From contig JAPFBE010000002.1 in NCBI GenBank assembly GCA_034336665.1, positions 36,621,406-36,685,405 of the forward strand: 64,000 nucleotides of DNA. The letters are read 5' to 3'. The DNA comes from Luscinia megarhynchos (Eukaryota > Chordata > Aves > Passeriformes > Turdidae). The notes below the pieces were generated by a model. That model was given only the letters and a program-made list of their open reading frames with translations, searched no databases and was not told where the DNA came from. Shown here one piece after another: positions 1-12,200 of this stretch (its first letter is position 1; each line of letters begins with the position of its first letter). Position numbers and translations under genes: made by a program.

Positions 1-2934
1 TGCAAGCAGAATTTAAGGTAGCAAATGTGTAGTGGCTACTTAGTACGTTGAAAGAGTCAGATTTGAGGAATAGAATTGAAAGTTGGAGATAAGCATTGTG
101 CTTTGAGTTCTGCCCTTCAAAAGACCTTTATTTTAAGGTCAGTTCTGAAAATAGAACAACATGTCAAAAGTAGCATAAAATGTTAAGAGGCCTGGAGAAT
201 CAAGATTTACATCTGACTATGGTCCTGTGGTACAGGTTAAGTAGATGCTTCTTGGGCTCTATTTCCTCAAATGTTAGGTTGTCATGACCACTGTCCATTC
301 CTAATTATGTATTTCTTCCTTTGTTTAGTCAGTATCAAAACTTCATTTTACTCCAGCCTAAATACTTCATTGGACAGCAAAGGAGGTAAAGGGATGTGAT
401 TGCTTGTTTTTACCACACTTATGTCTTTAAACAGTTCCCACATTTTGTGGAACACTGAGCTCCTTATAACTTCTTTAAAGACAAGCCTCAGAACTGTCAT
501 ATTCTCAGTACATGTGAGCCCTTTGCTCCCGAAGAAGGTAGAAGGCAGCAGACAGCAGACGGTGTAACTCCCCCGAGTGTTACACTTGGCAATGTTTCAA
601 ACACACAAAGTTTTGATGTAATTTATTTCTAGGTTGCTAGTAGCTACCAGAGTAGGAGGAATGATTCTGCAAAGGCACTAGATATGAAATCAGTAATTTT
701 CTCTGTCACATCCATATTTGCTAATTGTAATGACCCATTGCTTTATTTCTTTTTTGTACTATCATTTATTCTGTATTCTCCTCAAACCATGGTTGCCAAA
801 CCAGAGACCACTGAAAACATTGCATTCATAGGCAGTCTCCTTTTTATTTGCATCCCTCCATTGTGTCTTTGCTGTCCTGCACATCCAGACTCAACAGTGA
901 AAGCTGGAACTCTTCATTGCCCGAGGTTTCGGAGTATAAAGGTTTAAATTCTTGATGTGTTCTAGAAACATATGATTTCCTACCTGTTTTCTGGTGGAGA
1001 TAATTACATCCTTCAGCTGTTAGTGAACCATGGGCAAAAAGTGGTAACTGCAACTGATAAGGCCAGCATATTAGATAGATAAATCATCAACTTTATTTTG
1101 GAGTATTTGTCATCCAGAGAAAATTGGGGGGTTTGTTAAATTGATACTCAGCACATAGCTTCCAAGCATATCTGTTTAGTCTTGCTCATCTATGATTCCA
1201 TAATAACTAGTGTGAGAGATTCTGGATGAGTGCCAGTAGATCATGGTTTCCTCTTTCCTCATTTTCTTCATTTTCTGACTTCCACTGACACGACTTCTGT
1301 TGTTGTCTTTTAAAATGGTGGTGCGTTAGAGTCTTCAGTCTTACATGATTTAAATCTAAAAGCTGTAATTAGTATTTTATACACTGACTGTTCAAACAAA
1401 ACAATTTAGCATGCTGTCTTGAAAGCCAGACATTTCTTGTGTTTGCTGTCACAGGTAGTGAATAGAATGCCATTTCCAGTAGAGAAGCATGTCATTTTGC
1501 ATAGGATGATATTAGATGCAATTTCTGTAGTGAGAATTAAATTCTGTGTATATACCTGTTTGCTTTCTTGGTGATAATGCAACTGCTACACTTAGCTTAT
1601 ATGAAAATGTAGGAATGGAAAGTCCCTATTTATAATATCATCTGTGGAATAAATCAAGCATTCTTGCTCAAGCAGTGTTACCTCAGAGACGTTTTATCCT
1701 TAGGCCAAAAGATTGTGGAATAAAGAAGTGATGCAGGTGCAAACCCAAAGCAGAAAGTACAGTCACTTTGCATAGATTTGGGTTTGAGAACCTGCCTGAA
1801 CTTTTTCAGACAACACATTCTTCTTAAGAACCAGTAATTCCTGGTTTTCTGTATTTCTTCTTGGATGATAGTGCTGTCTTAGAATACAGCAGCAAGAAAT
1901 TCAACATGACTAGGCTATCCTCCAGACAGTAGTGTTTAAAACACTACTTTGGTTTCCTGGCTAGCTCCTCACCTGCCATTGATTGTTGTGACTTCCTTTG
2001 CTGCAGTGCCTGTAAGGGGAAGTCGTCCTCATGTCATTGAAAATGTAACGGGCAGCCTTCTGCAGCTCTTTTATATCCATGTTCTTAACATTACTAGAAA
2101 AGAGCACCTTGAAACTTTTTTACCTTCTGTCTGATTAGTGTCTTCTGCTTAATGCAAAGAGAAGAATCCAGTTTTCTGGAACACCAAGGTCTTTCTTTTT
2201 TTCCCAGCCCACACTCCAGTAGAGTTGTGCTGTATACTTAGTCCTCAAGTCCCAGAACGATGCTGCTTTGTTATTTGGCTAATCAGTGTTATTAATATTG
2301 GATCACACAACTGCTTTTAAGCCAGTTGAAAATGATTGTGTTGATCCATATATAAACCACTAAATTATTATTAGCTTATTTTTTTTTCTACTCTTTAACA
2401 GTTTAAAATAGAGAAGATTCCTGTCACTGCTGACTAGGAGAGTCTCACTTATTCCATTAGTGTCCTCTGCACTCTGCGTGTGCATATGCAACTCAGAAAA
2501 TATCCTAGCCCCAAATCCTTGAAACCATGCTCAATAGCAGCTGCTGTAGTCAGTGGAAAATTGATGTTCTTATGCAGCATGATCAGAAATGTACATGTTT
2601 AATGGCAGCTGTAGTTTTCAACCTCGTGTTTCTGTTAAATAGTAAGCAATAATTCTTAGGCTTCTGAGCATAAATCCATATGTGGGCTGTAGAATAATCT
2701 TGGTCACTTGAACTTCAGGTTTGGATTTACCTGAAAGTATTTATTGTCTTCTGGAATCTGAATAGCTAACATCCACTTAGGTATACAATTAAAAGTGCGA
2801 GAGAGTTTACAGAAGTTACTCTTAAAAATGCCAAGAGTTATAAAGACTGATATTCATAATGTAAGTTTTACAGTTATAAAATGGTGAGTCCAGATTTGCA
2901 TCCTTCAATGTAATTGATAAAGGCTTACCATTTA

Positions 2935-2950
2935 AATATATATATATTTT
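2935..2950. repeat. short (TA)n microsatellite
   Basis: Seven to eight TA units follow tttaaa. Intronic. Confidence 0.6.
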
Positions 2951-5191
2951 CTACCTGGATTTCATTAGAGCTGCAGTAAAAACAAAGCTACTGGTGGAAA
3001 GCATACATGCACAGATAAACTGTTATGAGGGTCAGCAGGCAGGCTCTTAGTGCTGCAGTGGGAGGGAGGAATGCTGTGAGGTCCAGAGTGTCACTGAAAT
3101 AATTTCCTCAGGAGACATGTTCTTCATGTCCCTTGGAGTGTTTAATGGCAGACAAGCTTTCTCTTATGCTGCTGCATACAGACATACTTGTTAAAGCATG
3201 TTGCTCACATTTTCATGGCACATGTGTGATTAACAATGCTTTTTCTTCCAACATTGGGGTGCCTACCATACTTTTATGTAATGTCAGACACCTTTTGCCA
3301 TGTTACACAATCAGCTTTCTCCTCCAAAGTTCAGTTCATTTGGAAACACAATGAAATATGCCCTACACAGTTGCAGGTTTCCACCTACACATGAATGACT
3401 GTGGGGAGAGTTTTTTTGCTGTTTTTATTTGATCCTGTGGTCTTGACCCTTCTTGGTAAGGTAGCTATGAGCAAGTCACTTTCCCTGAACAGCAGAAAAA
3501 AGATGATTTTGGTTTTAGTTGTTTGGTTTTTTTTTTATCTCTGGAAGTGGGGGATAGATGTGTCCTCTCTGCTTAATCAGCAGGTACTTGCCCTCTCAGC
3601 AGTGCTATTGCACTATGCTGCTGCACAATCAAAGTCCAGCTAGAGATGGCTGGGAGTCACTAAGGGACTCATTTGGGCTGTTGACCCCTTCAGCCTGTGG
3701 TGCCTGGCTAGCCTGGGTTTGAGGGGTGCTAGTAGAGAAATTACCTTTTACTTTACAAGGCAAGCCCTTTAAAAAGAAAAATTTGAAATGCAGGGTGACT
3801 TGTATTGTTACTCTTTAAGATGATACCTTAAGATTGTGTGCAAGTCTTTACATTTTATTCTAAAGTTATTTATTGTAAGACATGGCCAAATAATAAATAA
3901 TTTTGTCATGTTTTCCCACCCTATGTGGGGAAATGGTGTTTTCCATGACATTGCACTGCAGAGTGATGGAGAGGTGGCACACCCAGGTCTAATACTCAGT
4001 CCCTCCACCTCATGGCAGGCTGAAAACATACCCAGACAGCATTTGTGTAGTTCTTCATAAACACACACACTAACCTGCCACAGATATGTCCAGGAATCTT
4101 AAACAGGTCCTGACTGGCAGGTTTTGCTGTGCCAGTCAGTCCAGCTCTTGCCTGAATGTCAGCTGCAGGTTCAGACCTGCTTGTTTTGTTTCCCTTGTCA
4201 TCAGATGCTGGGTGTACTTTATTTTTATTTTTCTTTCAAACTTCACATTTACAAGAGATCTGGAAACCTGAGTCTATGGTGAGACCAGCCTTAAAGGTTT
4301 TATGAGCAAGTAGGGATAGACAATTAATGAAAAATGTTTTTAGATTTCTATACTAGCCATGTATACTAGATTTCATTCACTTCCGTATGCCACCATGGTA
4401 AACCCTTTTCTACAGCAAAAGTGCTGCTTCCATTGCTACTTCAGGTCTTGTTTTCTGAGGGAATTTGAAGCAGGTCACCAGTGAAATGAGACAAATGTCA
4501 TTACTTTGCAATTTGGACAGCAAACCTGCTAAAGTCCTGCTTTTCTAAGACATTGTCAGGAAAACCATCTTTTTAAAAGAGAGGTTGTACAAGTTCTTAT
4601 TTTAGGCTGTACAACTGGAAGTAGAGCCTGAGGTTTTCTCTAGAATGTGTGGTGCAAATTTAAAGCAGTGTCAAGTTTGAGAGCACAGATTTAGTGTGAA
4701 TAAGAGAGACGATTTGTGTCTGTCATGCAAGAAACCCAGGATAATGAACTCTGTGAAAATACACCTAAATAACTTGCATCCTGACATGCAAGAAGCACAT
4801 GGCAAAGAAGGGAATTTAAGTGATTTATTACTTTGTATAATTCTATTTCTTCTGACACTGTGTAAACATGAAGAACTAAGGAATTTCTTGCATCATTTGC
4901 TTTTTCCCCCCAGTAACAAGTCTACTGATTTACTTACTATTTTAGTAGTAAATTACTGTAACAACATTAAACTTGCTGTGTTTGCCTCATGACCTGATCT
5001 TCCTAGGTAATTTCATCCACAACTGGATAAGTGTACAAACATACAAAATGGAAAACCCCACAGTTACTCCTAGAGTTCTATATAAACTGGGATAACAATT
5101 TTAAAGATCATTTTAGTGAACTATAGGTGGCTTGAATGGATGAAGGATGCTTTAGAAATCTAATACATTTTAGATTGAAATGATACCTTAG

Positions 5192-5342
5192 GACTAAGCC
5201 TGACAAGTTCAAGAAGTGCTTGGACAATGCTCTCAGGCACAATAGTGTGACTCTTGGGGATGGTCCTGGGCAGGGGCAGGAGTTGGACTCAGTGACCCCT
5301 GTGGGTACTTCCCAACTCACCATATTCTGTAATTCTGTGATT
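5192..5342 (+). mobile_element. CR1 LINE 3' fragment
   Basis: CR1 3' sequence in sense orientation: gcctgacaagttcaagaagt, then ctctcaggcac, aggagttggactcagtgacc, and a tail accatattctgtaattctgt that carries the degenerate terminal repeat. It is 5'-truncated to about 150 bp, with scattered substitutions indicating an old copy. Confidence 0.85.
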
Positions 5343-7977
5343 GCTATCCTCTGATACATGTTTTATCAGTAGATCACAGAAAGATGTGCATTAGTATGGT
5401 TGTTGTAATCTGTAGGCTTTTGGGAGCAATATAGTTCATAATGGGAAAGAGGAGTTGTAAAAACCAGTGCAAGTGTCTTTCCTTGTTCTTTTTAACATTG
5501 TTTACTTGTTCTACGTTCTGCTGTCTCTCTAGATTTTTTTTTCCCCTCTGATTGCTCATAATTTCTTCCATGACAACCTTTTTACACCTTTTTTATTATA
5601 AAATAAAAGCAGCTCTTTGAGCAATTTGGAATTGGGTAAATAACGTACGAAACATGTTCGTGTGCTGAATTTGCTGCCTAAAATTGGTTGATTGATAAGG
5701 GACTTTTTAATTTTGAATTTTTCTTGGACTTGTTCTGTACTCCCTATTAGAATCACTTTGCTAAGGCAGATTTTTCCAATCATAATATTTTAATATTAAA
5801 GCTTGAGGGTAAGCACTTTTTAAAAAGCATTTTTTCTATACTTTTTTAAATGATAGAACTTGTATCTATGTGCATTTTTGGAAAATTTAGATTATGATTC
5901 TTCTCAGTCATAGAAAAGGTGCAGTTGTTTGCTTGCTTCATGCATAGTAGAGTTTTCACTGGAGATACTTCCACAAGGTGTATGAGGGACAAGTAAATCA
6001 GAATATCTGCTGCTGCTGTGTAGTTCTCCTTTCCAGCTTTACCTTTCTTATGCTCCCATCCCCACTGCTGAACACAGCATCTGAAATATCTATTTCACAC
6101 AAAATGAGAGAAAAACACAAAAAATGCCATGCAGCATATCAACAGTTTGTCTTACAGAATTACTCTCTTTAGTCATGTAAACTATAGTTTCAGTTATCCA
6201 TTGACACTGAGCATATTCAACTGCATTAAGCAAATCAGGCTTGGGAAGCTTTTCTTTGAGCTGTAACTTAATGCTCCTCTTGAGAATATATGTATCTAAA
6301 ATGGATGGTTCAACCTACTTAATGAAGCTGTGAGAATAAGTTGACAAATGTAACATGAAACTATCTAGCTGATAAAATTCATTAGAATGTGCACATATTG
6401 GATGGCCCATGGCATTTCTTGACTTCTTTTGAGAACTGTCTGTTAAAAACATTTTAAAAACACATGCTGTTCAAGTAAGACTGTTTGAAATTTAAGGTGG
6501 CTGTCTTTCACAGCTCTTTGTTTGGGTTGGATAGGAATAATTTATGACCTTGGAAAAGACAGACATTAATTATTTAGAAAAAAGTAGTTGGAAGAACTTC
6601 TTCAAAATGTCCAAGACCAGTTTTGTGCAAATAGACCCTAGGCTGATAGATTATTTAAATGAACCAGGACACCAGTGTGGGCTCACCTGTAGCAGAAATT
6701 TTGGGTCCTGTATCTGCATTGCCTTTATTTATTTCACCCTAAATAAAGCTAATACCCAGTCTTAGGTCACTAGAATGCTTTCTCATTTTCTTTCTTGTCC
6801 ACAGTCTGACACTGAGTGGTTTTATACTGCAGCCGCAACAGCTGTGTATGTGTATGCTTGAAGTTCTAGACTGCTACTAGTGCTTAGCATTGCTACAATA
6901 GAACTAGGTTTTATGCTTCTACGTTATGTAGATCTGTCTGTGACAAAGATCTGAGTTATAACCTGGCTAGCAATAGATAAATCTCTACCTAGTGACCTGC
7001 ATTGATAACTTGCATTCTCAGATTTACTTTCATCTTCAAAATAAGTACATGTAGTCATAGCTTTACAGCAATTTCATACTTCAAGATGTCCATTTGTCTG
7101 CTAAATAATGAACTACATAGTCCACGTTTTTGTGGTTCAACACTTACAGCATTAGGTTGAGAGAGTCGCACATGTGAAATCTGAAGTTGGAACTGAGACT
7201 TGTTGTAATGACCTACAGGCAAGGGATGTGCATCTGACACATCTGAATTTTTACAGTTCATCTGTTAGGTACAGTAAATATTTGAGCCTGAAGACTTTAC
7301 ACAGTTGTTCTTAAATGCATTGCTAAAGGTATGCTTTTGTAATAGACCATCAAAATTTTTCATTTAAAATTCTTCTGAAATTAAATAGTGATACCCTTTA
7401 ATTTGGAGCTCATGTAGATCTTTTGTGAGTAGGTGAAACTTCAAGAAGCTACCTCTAAGCCTCCAGCCCATTTAGTTTTTTGGTTTTTTTCTTATTTTCA
7501 AAACTATTCTGCTTTATCCCTTTGGTGCCTGTGCAGAGTAACAACTTAAATATTTGAACAAAATTGCTCAGAATTGTTCTGAAGTACTTGATTACTTATC
7601 ATCAAAAGTTCTTCAAAGCTTCATTCTGTCATCCAGTGTTTGAAACCTAAGAATTCAGTATAATTTAAGCATCTCTTGGAAGTATGTAGCTTTGAGTTTA
7701 TTATAGTGGCTAAATAAATGCTGTATCAGATAATAAAACACAAGTAGACCAAGTGTAACCTCAGGCAGGCATCTTTCATTTCAGCTGCTGCTCATATCTG
7801 CCATCCTGGAATGCTTTAAATTAAATCATAGTCCCATAGAGATTGTCTAATTAAATCAACACCTATATATAGTAATGTTTTATAAATTAATATTCATCAC
7901 CCTGGACATTTTATGATTGAGGGGAGATAAATGTAAACTAAGCTAGCCTAGTAATATCCCTGTTAATTAAAGTTTAC

Positions 7978-8128
7978 TCATAGAATCATCAGGACTGGAA
8001 GAGACCTTCAAGTCAATCCAGCATTACCACTGTTACCCCTAGGCCACATCACCCACTACCAGATCCAGGTGCCTTTTGAATGCCTCAAGGGATGGTGACT
8101 CCACCACCTCCCTGGAGGCTTGCAAGTC
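7978..8128 (-). mobile_element. CR1 LINE 3' fragment, antisense
   Basis: Reads as the reverse complement of a CR1 tail. It opens catagaatcatcaggactgg and continues through gaagagaccttcaag, atcacccactacc and gatggtgactccaccacctc before losing similarity after ccctggaggctt. Inserted in the RPRD1A last intron. Confidence 0.8.
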
Positions 8129-8606
8129 CTGTTTTATTTTCTTCTACTTTTTCAAACATTGAGCAATTTTTTTGGCAACACCATCTTCAACAGAAAGGCT
8201 AAAGACAAGTTTATAATAAATAATCTTAAAAATTAGCTTTGAGGTTAAGTAATTTATGTTTTTTTTTCTCAAATTATTATGAAATGGGGAAAGCCTTTTT
8301 TCTACGGGGACATGAATTTTGATATACTAATAGAAGTGAACCTTACTAATTAATTTAATGAAACTACATGCCTTTGGAAAAAATCTCACTTTTAATCTGC
8401 TCATCAGGGATTACTTTAAACATTTTTAACAGCCATCGATCTCTGTCAGAGTGTTTTCCAGCCTGGGCTAAAGAAGACTTCTGCGATAGCAGCTGTGTAC
8501 AGTTGTTCTCTAGGCTGGCTGTGTGCTGCTTGGCCACTTGCTTTCTGTGATGTGAGAACAATTTCTTCTATGGCTGGGTTGTCCATGGCTCCCACGAGTC
8601 TCAATA

Positions 8607-9200
8607 ATGGGGAGATGGGAGCCAATGGGTTTGAATACAAAACTTGAACAAGTTCATGGAACTTGGCACCAGAGACTGTGGAGATTAAGAAGGGATCCAG
8701 GGCTAATCATTACAGTAAAGAATGGAATAGGAGATCAGCTGGCTGAGAAGGGAGTGACTAGCCAGAAGGGTATAATACCATGTAGGACTGAAATGAACTG
8801 GAATTCATTTGGACTAAGACAATGGAAGGAAAAACTTATATGTGGTAATAGAACTGATGAAGATATTGTAGAAGTGGAGAATAGGGACAGGCCAAGTATA
8901 GAACTGAGGAGAAACAGGTGTAACCAGAACTATGGAGAGGATGATAAATGGAGACCAGGATTGGACAGGGAGAAATTTAGATCAGAATCAGAAACGCTAG
9001 AAATGGGAAGAGGTAGGCAAAAACCAGTTGTGAGTGTTTGTATCGTATCTGAACAGCTATGATAGGAGTGTGAGAGGCATTCGCCATCCTTGCTGGACAA
9101 AGGTTGATTCTAGGAGCAATGTTCCTGGAGTGGAGATGGAGATTAGGAGTCAAGGCTGCAATTAATGAGATTTGAGATACTGTTTAAGGCTGGGAGGAGC
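8607..9200 (+). other. purine-rich block in the RPRD1A intron
   Basis: About 600 bp are strongly biased to A and G on the plus strand, with recurring short motifs such as ggactg, gagacc, aactgg and atggag at irregular spacing. A 151-codon open frame runs through it (8607-9062), but its composition simply reflects the purine bias and shows no domain. A decayed minisatellite is the simplest explanation; an old unclassified transposon is possible. Confidence 0.35.
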
Positions 9201-12200
9201 TGGACAAAAATTGCATTTTCAAGAAATGGGAAGAGTAATTTGTGGCCACCATGAAGGACTTTGCATTTCTGATAATCACTCTTCAGATGGGAAATGTGCA
9301 GATAAAATGCTTTGTTTCTATCTACTGCTCTTTCAGTCAGGAATTTGCAATTGGAAGGTCTGCACTGTATTCCAGTCTGTACCACAGCATAGCAGTGGAT
9401 GGTAGACAGAGTCACATAGTCAAGCTTTCCCCAGATGGTCATGAATTTTGTTTGTGGGTTTCGGACTTCTGAGTTCATTGCTTCCTATTGCTTCATTTAC
9501 CAAGCCGAGGAGTCTCTAATACTCAATTTAGAAAATTCGCTTTTAAGTTCTTGGAAATTTTAAGTACAAGGAAAAACGAAGACTTTCATCTATCAGCTCA
9601 AAGAAGGTTTCTGGAGAGAAAATTGAGTTCTGTAATGTTGAAGCTTGCCATTAGAAAACCTCTGAGAATATTAGTAAATCTGCACACAATAACGTGTGCA
9701 GCAAGTAATGCATGGGGCAATGCATAGAACAAAACTGAATAAAAAAAGCAGTCTAAAATTACCAGGTAGTTGCTCATTGCTTCAGTGCTATTTACTTCAA
9801 AACCTGGCAAGACCAAATGCAAAACAGTTAAATATTAACATATCTAAAAAGTTGACACTTTCTTCCAGAAATCTGTCATTTAGGAAGAAGCCAATGTGCA
9901 ATGGAAGGTTAGCCAAGTCAGTCCCTTCCTTAGCTTGTCTTAACTGTCCTTAGTTCTTCTACCTCGTTTGTGAACCTTATTGATGTTGGTTCAGTCTCTT
10001 AAAGTTATTTCAGGGTTTCATTTATCCTAAACACTGGTAAATAGGTTGAGCTTTTAATCATACTGCTGACAAATGTAAGCCATGCTAAATTTTTATAAGC
10101 AGCACAAAATTTATCCCTGCTCATCTGTTTTCTAAGGTGATAGTGAGGCTTATCTCCATCCTGTAAGTCTAGTTGTCAGTCTTCCTTGCAGAAAAATACC
10201 CAGAGTGGGTGAGGTATTTAGCAAGGTAGAGTATAAATACTGTGATTCTGAGCTTCAGAATCTAGATACCAGGCTATGACATGAGATTTGCTTTCATCTG
10301 AATCTTTGAAGATTTATAGTGGATTCTGCACTTTTGAACACAGTGTAGGAGAAGCCTATGCTCTGTATTGCAGCTCTGATATCTGCACTGAAACTGAAGG
10401 CTGGAATGGACCTAGGAAGTCAGAGATCTCAGTTTTAAATACTGTGTACATACCGGTCAAGAATGGTGATGTACACACATGCCTTCAACACCTTAAAAAC
10501 CTTTTAAACATCTGGGTTTTGTTTTTCTGTATTGAAATATTTATTTCCACCTCACCTTTCTGTAGCTAATGAAGGTGTAGATTAAAATCTGCACTTTCCT
10601 GCAAACTTTTTATTCTTGCTTTGCTATACATTTTCTACCACACAGTCTTTTGGTGTGTTCTATAGCCTCATTGATCAGATGAACATTCAAAGTCATATCA
10701 GTGTTATAAAGGGAAAGCATATCCATGCTGTGCATTTTTAATCTGTACCATCTTCCTATTGCAGAACATCTATATATTTGGAAGGGAATATATTTTCTGC
10801 AGTGCAGAAGGTTGTTTGAAAGCACAGTAGTTGTTTGACCTGCCCACATTTTCATTATTTATGATGTCTGTAATGTCTAATCAAAATTATTTGGCTTTTT
10901 TGCCTGGTACATTTTGATAGAGAATCACTATTAATCTAGATTCTGAATCCATGTGTTGTTAGCATTGCTTTTACAAAATATCCATCTACACTATCAAATA
11001 ATGGAAACTGTAGTAATCAGTGGGACTCTAATGAGCAAAATAAGTTCTAATTACCTCATAAACTTGCTTTTATGAATGGAAGGGCAAACAAATATTGCTT
11101 TAAAGTAGTGTTAGCTTAAGCCACTGGAGAAATTGAAGAGATTTTAATTCCAAAATTCACGTTGCCCGTATATCCCAAGCATAAAGTTCTCCATTGGTAG
11201 GAAGAAATGCAAATTAAGCTCAGTGTAACAAAAGAAAGAATCATACTTCTGCCTGTCCTTGACTTTTTGAAGTAAATATCTCAAATCTTGCCTCATTTAT
11301 ACATAGGTAATTTGAAGTTTATCTTAAAATCAGCATAGTGACAATAAAATTGAAATTCTCCATGAGGATTTCCAGAAAAGTGTCAGAAATAGGATTAAAT
11401 TGTTACTTGGTTGTATAATGTCCAGCGTTTCTAATGGAGCAATGATACTAGAAATAACACCTAGATATCTCAGTTCCCACCTCTCTGCTTTCATTATCAC
11501 AATCTCAACATACACACTGAGGAAAAAGGTTGCAGGTACATGTGGATGCTATTATGATAAAACAGTAAAGGCTGTACATACAGCGGGTGTTGTTAGTAAT
11601 GAGTACTTAATACCTGTATTCCAGCAGTCCAGGACTACTTAGGTCATGCCAGGACTATACAGCCTTAAAAATGCACAAGCAAACCTCTCAGAAGAGACTA
11701 GTGGTTTTAAATAGAATCAAACTGTGAACACCATCTGCCTTGAAAATACCTCTACACTTCTGAGTCACTATACTTGAAAATCAGTCCTCTTTTGGACTTG
11801 CTCACCAGTCATAAAAAATAGACACCTCCAGTGATTTCTAGAATCGTTTCAGGAATGTCATGGGAAATTAGGTGCTCTGGATAGGTAAATAATTTTTCTA
11901 CTTGTGGGGGAGGATTGCTGTGAACATCTAACCTGCAGTTTCAGGTCTCACATATGGTTTGGATTACCAAAATTGGATTAAAATTGCGTTCTGTACCTTA
12001 TGCTGCATCAATAATATAATTAGCTGTAAAACCTTGCTTATTTTTTTTTCCTCTAGTTTTGCAGTAAAATCTTCAAGCAAATTTTCTCAGAGTTTCATAT
12101 TTCTGAGAAGGTTTAATGAATAAATTTTGACTCCCAAGAGTGCATTATGCCAGAGATGTTGGTGAGAGTAAGATGACTGTGTTATGTGGAAGACAGAATT

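Noticed and set aside
3450..3510. Possible MIR fragment (gagcaagtcactttccctga)
   Set aside because: The match is a single 20-bp phrase without flanking support.
8607..9062. 151-codon plus-strand frame in the RPRD1A intron
   Set aside because: Its Arg/Glu/Gly-rich content follows from the purine bias of the DNA; no domain is visible.
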